Of a stretch of DNA of 30,038 bases, positions 25,552-30,038 are shown one piece after another; the stretch's first letter is position 1, and each line of letters opens with the position of its first letter. Location of the stretch: the NCBI GenBank assembly GCA_041594355.1, contig JBFHMM010000016.1, forward strand, positions 1 through 30,038. Direction: 5' to 3'. The position numbers and the translations under genes were made by a program. The notes under the pieces are model-generated. The model saw nothing but the letters and a program-made list of their open reading frames with translations. It did not search any database and had not been told where the DNA came from. This DNA comes from JAIUZI01 sp041594355. GTDB taxonomy: Bacteria; Pseudomonadota; Alphaproteobacteria; Rhodobacterales; Rhodobacteraceae.

Positions 25552-25965
25552 ATGGCAGACACCATGCAATTCGACCTCGTCAGCCCGGAGCGGAGCCTTG
25601 CCTCGCTGCAGGTCAGCGCGGTTCAGATTCCCGGAGCAGACGGGGACATGACGGCGATGCCCGATCATGCACCTACCATCACCACCCTGCGGCCCGGCAT
25701 TCTGAAGATTGACGGACCGGAAGGCGCGGCCGAGTACGTCGTGACCGGCGGGTTCGCCGAGATCACCGGAGGCGGCATGTCGGTTCTGGCGGAGAAAGCC
25801 ATTCCGGTGGCCGAAATGACCCGCGATCAGCACGAGGCCCTGGTGGCCGAAGCCCGCGCCGCCCATGATGCGGCCAAGGAAGCTTCAGAGCACCCCAGCC
25901 TTGTTGACGAAGCCGCCAAACTGCTTGCCGATATGGAAGCGATGGGCACCCATATGAGCCTGTGA
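25552..25965 (+). CDS. atpC: F1F0 ATP synthase epsilon subunit
   Basis: Epsilon sits at the base of the central stalk and restrains ATP hydrolysis. The 137-residue product starts MADTMQFDLVSPERSLASLQ at ATG 25552, preceded by AGGAGA at 25540-25545. The N-terminal beta sandwich (GADGDMTAMPDHAPTITTLR, then YVVTGGFAEI) and C-terminal helical hairpin (EALVAEARAAHDAAKEA) are present. The frame is open upstream to 25522, but that part lies in the hairpin element and is not conserved-looking. It ends the operon, with a strong terminator 28 bases later. Confidence 0.96.
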   Translation: MADTMQFDLVSPERSLASLQVSAVQIPGADGDMTAMPDHAPTITTLRPGILKIDGPEGAAEYVVTGGFAEITGGGMSVLAEKAIPVAEMTRDQHEALVAEARAAHDAAKEASEHPSLVDEAAKLLADMEAMGTHMSL

Positions 25966-25992
25966 CCTGGGCCAACGGCTTTGGACACAACG

Positions 25993-26020
25993 AACCGGCC
26001 CATACCGGGCCGGTTTTTTT
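25993..26020 (+). terminator. Rho-independent terminator of the atp operon
   Basis: A perfect 9-bp stem pairs aaccggccc (25993-26001) with gggccggtt (26007-26015) over the loop atacc, followed by further T to 26020. It begins 27 bases after the atpC stop. Confidence 0.92.
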
Positions 26021-26087
26021 CATTTTTGCCTAAATTCCGGCCGGGAAACGCGTTATGCTGATCCAAGAAGCCCGGATCAAGACCTAG

Positions 26088-26438
26088 ATGAAACAATTCA
26101 GTAATCACCGCATCGGAATTGACCAGGGCGACGAAGCGCTGTTTTCAGATTTCCAGAACGGCGGTGAGATGTGGACTGGGACTGGTCCACGCGAGTGCCG
26201 CAAAAAGATCAAGTTCTCGGACAGTTTCCGCAGCCCTCCTGCTGTTCAGGTTGCGATTTCGTTGTGGGATGTGGACACAGATACGGCTGTGCGTGCTGAG
26301 GTTCTGGCCGACCGGGTCACAAAAACAGGCTTTGACGTGGTCTTCCGAACGTGGCTGGATACGCGCATCGCGCGGGTGCGGGTAGCGTGGACCGCGATTG
26401 GTGAACTGCATCACGAGGATGATTGGGACGTGTCCTAG
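26088..26438 (+). CDS. H-type lectin domain protein
   Basis: The 116-residue protein resembles a single H_lectin domain (the Helix pomatia agglutinin fold, a galactose/GalNAc-binding beta sandwich): KIKFSDSFRSPPAVQVAISL, WDVDTDTAVRAEVLADRVTK, TGFDVVFRTWLDTRI and ARVRVAWTAIGEL follow the family pattern of strand, Asp-containing turn, TGF...W.D, and a closing W.A.G strand. There is no signal peptide or membrane segment, so it is either cytosolic or exported by a route not visible here. No good ribosome site precedes ATG 26088. It lies between the atp terminator and the SYLF gene. Bacterial relatives are often phage-tail- or surface-associated; no phage genes are nearby. Confidence 0.78.
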   Translation: MKQFSNHRIGIDQGDEALFSDFQNGGEMWTGTGPRECRKKIKFSDSFRSPPAVQVAISLWDVDTDTAVRAEVLADRVTKTGFDVVFRTWLDTRIARVRVAWTAIGELHHEDDWDVS

Positions 26439-26539
26439 TGGTTTCAGTTACTGGCGATGTGCGTCGGGGCGACATTCGAGCAAAATACACTGGCGAGGCT
26501 CTTCACTACATCCCTTGTAATCGCGCCGGAGGTTCCACA

Positions 26540-27228
26540 ATGAAATCCCTGTTTCTGAAATCTGCTGTATTGCTTTGCCTTGCTGTCCCGGTGCAGGCCG
26601 AGTCCTTGATGGATAAGGTCAGAAAGGGAACGGAGAACGCCGCTGATGCCATCGGCAAACGGACGGATAAGGTCGGTGACGCGGTCGGCAAGGGGGCCGT
26701 TTCAGTCCAGCGTTCGATCCAATCCACCAAAGAGCTGATGCGTGACGAGGACACCTCGGAACAAACCCGGTTCAAGCTGGATCAGATGGCGGACAACATT
26801 CTGGCACGTTTGCTGGCGGAAAACACCGAGGCGCGCCGCGCCTATGCGCTCAGCACTGGAATTGTGGTGTTCGACATGCGCCGGGTTTCGGTACTTCCGC
26901 TGTCCGCCGGTTACGGACGCGGCGTTGCCATATCGTTGACGGGGGACCGTACGTATATGCAAATGGGCACAGGTGGTGTCGGCGCAGCCTTTGGCATCGG
27001 CGGCCTTGATCGCAGTTCGTGATCATGTTCGAAACGCCGGTCGATTTTCAGCGTTTCGTCGACAACGGCAATGATGCCTCGGCCGAAGCCGGGAGGATGC
27101 AGGGGCGCGAGCGCTCGGGTGATAGCGTTCAGTTCACCGCTGGGCGCGGTTTCTTTGTGTTCAGCAAGACCGGCTGGCGGATCAACGCCAACGGTACGAA
27201 GTACTGGAAAGACACCTATCTAAACTGA
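26540..27228 (+). pseudogene. Exported SYLF (YSC84-like) lipid-binding domain protein, frameshifted
   Basis: From ATG 26540 the product has a signal peptide (LFLKSAVLLCLAVPVQA, cleavage after about residue 20), a helical region with DKVGDAVGKGAVSVQRSI and the SYLF-like core AYALSTGIVVFDMRRVSVLP, SAGYGRGVAISLTGDRTYMQ, MGTGGVGAAFGIGGLDR. It stops at TGA 27020-27022. The next frame continues the same fold as FVIMFETPVDFQRFVDNGND, then GRGFFVFSKTGWRINANGTK and YWKDTYLN, ending at 27228. Loss of one base near 27013-27016 (GGLDR, then x-FVIMFET) explains both halves, and the restored protein is about 229 residues. SYLF proteins bind lipids or act at the envelope. The lesion may be real or a sequence error. 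No slippery sequence suggests programmed shifting. Confidence 0.8.
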
Positions 27229-27245
27229 GGTTTTTTGCCAACCCA

Positions 27246-27268
27246 AAAGCCCCCGAAAAGGGGGCTTT
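27246..27268. terminator. Bidirectional terminator between the SYLF gene and prs
   Basis: A 9-bp stem pairs aaagccccc (27246-27254) with gggggcttt (27260-27268) over gaaaa. It has A residues on one side and T on the other, so it can work in both directions for the convergent genes ending at 27228 and 27305. Confidence 0.8.
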
Positions 27269-27304
27269 GACGTTTGGGCCCGGGATGCTTCCAGCCCGGT
27301 AGCA

Positions 27305-28324
27305 TCAATCCATCGCGTAGAGCGATTCGTAGATCGGCGTCAGGGTTTTGTCCTCGAAAAGCGACGATACGCTGGTGCCGTTCCAGATGTTCAGGATCGC
27401 CTGCGCAAAGATCGGTGCGGTCGGCACGATCCGGATGTTCGGCGCGGACTTAACCGGGTCGGTGGGCTGGATCGAGTCGGTGATGACCAGCGACTTCATC
27501 ACCGACTTGGTGATCCGCTCCACCGCCGGGCCACTTAGCACACCGTGGCTGATATAGGCGTGGACTTCCTTTGCGCCATTCGCGAGCAGCACTTCGGCGG
27601 CTTTGCAAAGGGTGCCGGCGGTGTCACAGATATCGTCCACGATCACGCAGATCTTGTCCTGCACATCCCCGATCACGGTCATCTCGGCCACTTCTCCGGG
27701 TTTCTCACGCCGTTTGTCGACAATCGACAGGGGCGAGTTGATCCGCTTGGCCAGTTCGCGCGCGCGCGCAACGCCGCCGACATCGGGCGACACCACCATC
27801 AGGTCGCCCATCTGGCCCTTAAAGTGGGTCTTGATGTCGAGCGCAAAGATCGGGCTGGCATATAGGTTGTCGACGGGAATGTCGAAGAAGCCCTGGATCT
27901 GGGCGGCGTGCAGATCCATAGTCAGCACCCGCTCCACCCCGGCGCCGACAAGCATATTGGCCACCAGTTTCGCCGAGATCGGCGTTCGCGCCTTGGTGCG
28001 GCGGTCCTGCCGGGCATAGCCGAAGTAGGGGAGCACCGCAGTAATGCGCGCTGCCGACGAGCGACGCAGGGCATCGCACATGATCAGCAGTTCCATCAGG
28101 TTGTCGTTGGCCGGGTTCGATGTCGACTGGACGATGAACATGTCCTCGCCCCGGACGTTTTCGAAAACCTCGACAAAGATTTCGCCGTCGTTGAACCGCT
28201 CGACGCGCGCGTCGACCAAATCGACAGTCACCCCTCGGTGCATGGTCATACGGCGGGCAATCGCCTCGGCAAGCGGAAGATTTGCGTTCCCAGCGATAAG
28301 CTTGGGTTCGTTGAGTGTCGCCAT
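27305..28324 (-). CDS. prs: Ribose-phosphate pyrophosphokinase
   Basis: Prs makes PRPP from ribose 5-phosphate and ATP for nucleotide, histidine, tryptophan and NAD synthesis. The 339-residue product shows ERFNDGEIFVEVFENVRGED, the ATP-site segment PYFGYARQDRRTKARTPISA (99-118), MDLHAAQIQGFFDIP with the metal-binding His, VVSPDVGG, and the PRPP loop VIVDDICDTAGTL (227-239). It is about 25 residues longer than E. coli Prs, mostly by N-terminal and loop additions, as I recall for this family of organisms. The ATG is at 28324; it diverges from the isomerase gene across about 105 bases. Confidence 0.97.
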   Translation of the reverse strand: MATLNEPKLIAGNANLPLAEAIARRMTMHRGVTVDLVDARVERFNDGEIFVEVFENVRGEDMFIVQSTSNPANDNLMELLIMCDALRRSSAARITAVLPYFGYARQDRRTKARTPISAKLVANMLVGAGVERVLTMDLHAAQIQGFFDIPVDNLYASPIFALDIKTHFKGQMGDLMVVSPDVGGVARARELAKRINSPLSIVDKRREKPGEVAEMTVIGDVQDKICVIVDDICDTAGTLCKAAEVLLANGAKEVHAYISHGVLSGPAVERITKSVMKSLVITDSIQPTDPVKSAPNIRIVPTAPIFAQAILNIWNGTSVSSLFEDKTLTPIYESLYAMD

Positions 28325-28429
28325 GTGCTGTTATCCCCAGGCAGCAGTGAATGTGACAGAATCGTGATGTTGACACCGCTTAACATGGCCTTACCGTCGC
28401 GCAAAGATTTCGGCGGGAGAAAAACGGAT

Positions 28430-29032
28430 ATGGCTCATGTTGATTACTTCTTTGCGACATTGTCGCCTTATACCTACCTCGCGGGAACCCGGCTGGAGGC
28501 GATCGCAGCGAAACACGGCGCGACCATCTCGTACAAGCCGGTCGACCTGATTGCGCTGTTCGGACGTACCGGAGGTGTGCCGCCGAAAGACCGGCACCCG
28601 GCGCGGCAGGAATACAGGGCGCAGGAATTGGTACGACAGTCGCGCAACCTTGGCATGCCTCTGAACCTGCAGCCGGCGTTCTGGCCGGTGAACCCGGCAC
28701 CGTCGTCTTACGCGTTTATCGCAGCACAGAGTGCCGGAGGCGGGGATCTGGGCGCTCTGGTGCATGCCTTTACCCGCTCGTGCTGGGCGGATGAAAAGGA
28801 CATCTCGCAGGATGAAGTGATCCGTGATTGTCTTACCGAGGCCGGGTTTGATCCGTCGCTGGCGGACAGCGGGCTTTTGCAGGGGGCGGAAACCTATGCG
28901 GCCAATCTGGAAGAGGCCGCCGACAAGGGGGTGTTCGGTGCGCCGTTTTACATTTCCGATGACGGCCAGAGATTCTGGGGGCAGGACCGACTGAAAGATC
29001 TGGACCGGCATCTGGGAGAGATAGACGCGTGA
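28430..29032 (+). CDS. 2-hydroxychromene-2-carboxylate isomerase family protein (DsbA/GST-kappa fold)
   Basis: The 200-residue product has the family opening VDYFFATLSPYTYLAGTRLE, with the SPY/TY segment where glutathione or the active Ser binds, then YKPVDLIALFGRTGG, QELVRQSRNLGMPLN and the C-terminal thioredoxin-fold part GVFGAPFYISDDGQRFWGQD and RLKDLDRHL. Members isomerise hydroxychromene carboxylate in naphthalene breakdown, but in marine bacteria without that pathway the substrate is usually unknown. ATG 28430 has GGGAGA about ten bases upstream; an upstream in-frame ATG at 28385 is less likely. The stop overlaps the GTG of the hydrolase gene, so they form an operon. Confidence 0.9.
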   Translation: MAHVDYFFATLSPYTYLAGTRLEAIAAKHGATISYKPVDLIALFGRTGGVPPKDRHPARQEYRAQELVRQSRNLGMPLNLQPAFWPVNPAPSSYAFIAAQSAGGGDLGALVHAFTRSCWADEKDISQDEVIRDCLTEAGFDPSLADSGLLQGAETYAANLEEAADKGVFGAPFYISDDGQRFWGQDRLKDLDRHLGEIDA

Positions 29033-29844
29033 ATGCTCGCATGACGATCCCGCAGCCGATCCATTGCCGCAGTTTTGGTCACGGTCCGCGCAAGGTGCTG
29101 GCACTGCATTGCACCATAGCCCACGCCGGCGCATGGCGGGGCCTTGCCGGTCTGATGGAAGAGGCGGAGTTCCATTGCCCGGACATGCTGTGCCACGGGC
29201 GCAGTCCAGACTGGGACGGGCAGGGCGACTTTCATGACCGAATGACAAAAGCGGTGCTGCAGCATTTGACCGAGCGGATGGATGTTGTCGGACACTCGTT
29301 CGGCGCAACGCTGGCGCTGCGTCTTGCGGTGGAACAGCCCGACCTGGTGCGCAGTCTGACGCTGATCGAATCCATTCATTTCGGAGTAGTGCGCGAGCAG
29401 GAACCACAGATGATGGATGAACAACAGAAATCCTCGGCGCCGTTCCGTGCTGCTGTGGAGACGGGAGACTATGAACTGGCGGCGCGGCTGTTCAACCGTG
29501 GCTGGGGCGACCGAGACGGAGCGCGGTGGGACGAGATGCCCGAGAGCACAAGGGCGGCCATGACGCGTGGCGTGCGCATTGTCCCGGCCTGCAGCCCGGC
29601 TGTTTTCGATGACCGGCCGGGGCTGTTGCGGCCTGGTGTGTTGGAAAGGGTGCGAATGCCGGTCCTGTTGCTGCGGGGAGCGCGCACGGCGCCGGCGGTT
29701 GCCGCCGTGAACGACGCGTTTGCGCGACGGTTCCTGGATGCGGAAAACGTCGTGGTGCCGGGGGCGGGGCACATGCTGCCGGTGACCCATCCGCGGGAAA
29801 CCGCCGATCACTTAAGGAGGTTCCTGGCGCGCGGTGTGGTCTAG
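29029..29844 (+). CDS. Alpha/beta hydrolase
   Basis: The 271-residue product is an alpha/beta-hydrolase-fold protein: VLALHCTIAHAGAWRGLAGL (oxyanion region), PDMLCHGRSPDWDG, the nucleophile elbow VVGHSFGATLAL (Ser 90), LVRSLTLIES after strand 6, MPVLLLRGARTAP for the acid strand, and VVPGAGHMLPVTHP with the catalytic His. The start is GTG 29029 in a GTGA overlap with the isomerase stop, with GGGAGAG at 29013-29019; ATG 29041 is possible but lacks a ribosome site. The oxyanion motif is HCTIAHAG rather than the usual HGxPG, which is notable. The substrate cannot be predicted. Confidence 0.9.
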   Translation: MNARMTIPQPIHCRSFGHGPRKVLALHCTIAHAGAWRGLAGLMEEAEFHCPDMLCHGRSPDWDGQGDFHDRMTKAVLQHLTERMDVVGHSFGATLALRLAVEQPDLVRSLTLIESIHFGVVREQEPQMMDEQQKSSAPFRAAVETGDYELAARLFNRGWGDRDGARWDEMPESTRAAMTRGVRIVPACSPAVFDDRPGLLRPGVLERVRMPVLLLRGARTAPAVAAVNDAFARRFLDAENVVVPGAGHMLPVTHPRETADHLRRFLARGVV

Positions 29845-29873
29845 GTTTTTGATCCCACGGTTTAATGGTGCGA

Positions 29874-29891
29874 TCCATTCTTTGGAATGGA
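29874..29891. other. Stem-loop between the hydrolase gene and the IS end
   Basis: A perfect 7-bp inverted repeat, tccattc (29874-29880) and gaatgga (29885-29891), encloses tttg, 30 bases after the hydrolase stop and eight bases before the presumed IS end. No T run follows. Confidence 0.5.
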
Positions 29892-29898
29892 AGGAAAC

Positions 29899-30038
29899 TG
29901 AACCGCGCCGGGTTTGCCGGAGGCTCCAACTCTTGAGTAGGATGGAGCATCATGAGCAAGACGACGAACAAGTATTCCCGCGAAGTGCGCGAGCGTGCCG
30001 TTCGCCTGGTTCTGGACAATCCCGGACAGCATGAGAGC
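29899..30038 (+). mobile_element. Left end of an IS3-family insertion sequence (continues past window)
   Basis: A TGAACCGCGCCGGG-type end starts near 29899 and is followed by a short leader and the start of an OrfA-like transposase gene at 29952, the usual IS3-family arrangement of terminal inverted repeat then orfA. The right end and target duplication are outside the window, so the exact left border is inferred. Confidence 0.6.
29952..30038 (+). CDS. IS3-family transposase OrfA, N-terminal fragment
   Basis: Only 29 codons are visible, with no stop: MSKTTNKYSREVRERAVRLV followed by LDNPGQHES. This is the beginning of an IS3-type OrfA, whose N-terminal helix-turn-helix binds the element's terminal repeats; the KYSxEVRxRAVRxVL pattern is very common in this family. 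GGATGGA lies about six bases before the ATG. The catalytic DDE protein (OrfB) would follow outside the window. Confidence 0.75.
   Translation, partial: MSKTTNKYSREVRERAVRLVLDNPGQHES

Overview
The window looks like chromosome from a marine-type Rhodobacteraceae (Roseobacter-group alphaproteobacterium). This is inferred from GC-rich coding sequence, an F1-only atpHAGDC operon without adjacent F0 genes, a homospermidine synthase, a Hint-domain protein, a DUF2125 protein, an extensin-family protein and a long (339 aa) Prs. No database search was possible; family names come from recognising motifs and domain layout.

Layout. 1-1610: 3' part of a Hint-domain gene, then rpsD with a leader and a strong terminator. 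1733-2167: an AT-richer islet with a small two-helix membrane protein that resembles SieB. 2356-3828: homospermidine synthase and its stem-loop. 3982-4620: a decayed fusion of a parallel beta-helix gene and a diheme cytochrome gene with both heme motifs destroyed. 4657-6628: an Lrp/AsnC regulator divergent from a broken class V aminotransferase. 6692-9575: a tightly overlapping operon hisC - prephenate/arogenate dehydrogenase - exported extensin-family protein. 9608-11206: DUF2125 protein divergent from a ChaC-type gamma-glutamylcyclotransferase. 11211-15112: a promoter and a two-gene ion-channel/peptidoglycan-binding pair (MotA/ExbB-like plus a giant coiled-coil MotB/OmpA-like protein). 15212-15575: a frameshifted small exported protein. 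15622-19853 (minus strand): M23 peptidase, clpA, gloB. 19909-20643: a methyltransferase divergent from gloB. 21021-25965: atpHAGDC, with REP-like hairpins between atpD and atpC. 26088-27228: H-type lectin-domain protein and a frameshifted SYLF-domain gene. 27305-29844: prs (minus), then a DsbA-fold isomerase overlapping an alpha/beta hydrolase (plus). 29899-end: left end of an IS3-family element.

How it works together. Most of the window is housekeeping: translation (rpsD), energy (atp), nucleotide precursor (prs), protein quality control (clpA), amino-acid and polyamine synthesis, methylglyoxal/glutathione handling (gloB, chaC). Two things stand out. First, the motor-like pair at 11279-15112, whose partner protein carries eleven in-phase 18-residue repeats framed by two copies of a 45-residue segment; its architecture recalls MotAB and the ZorAB core of Zorya, but no effector genes are beside it. 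Second, four or five accessory genes carry nonsense or frameshift lesions while every housekeeping gene is intact, which suggests either real gene erosion or localised sequence errors at homopolymers.
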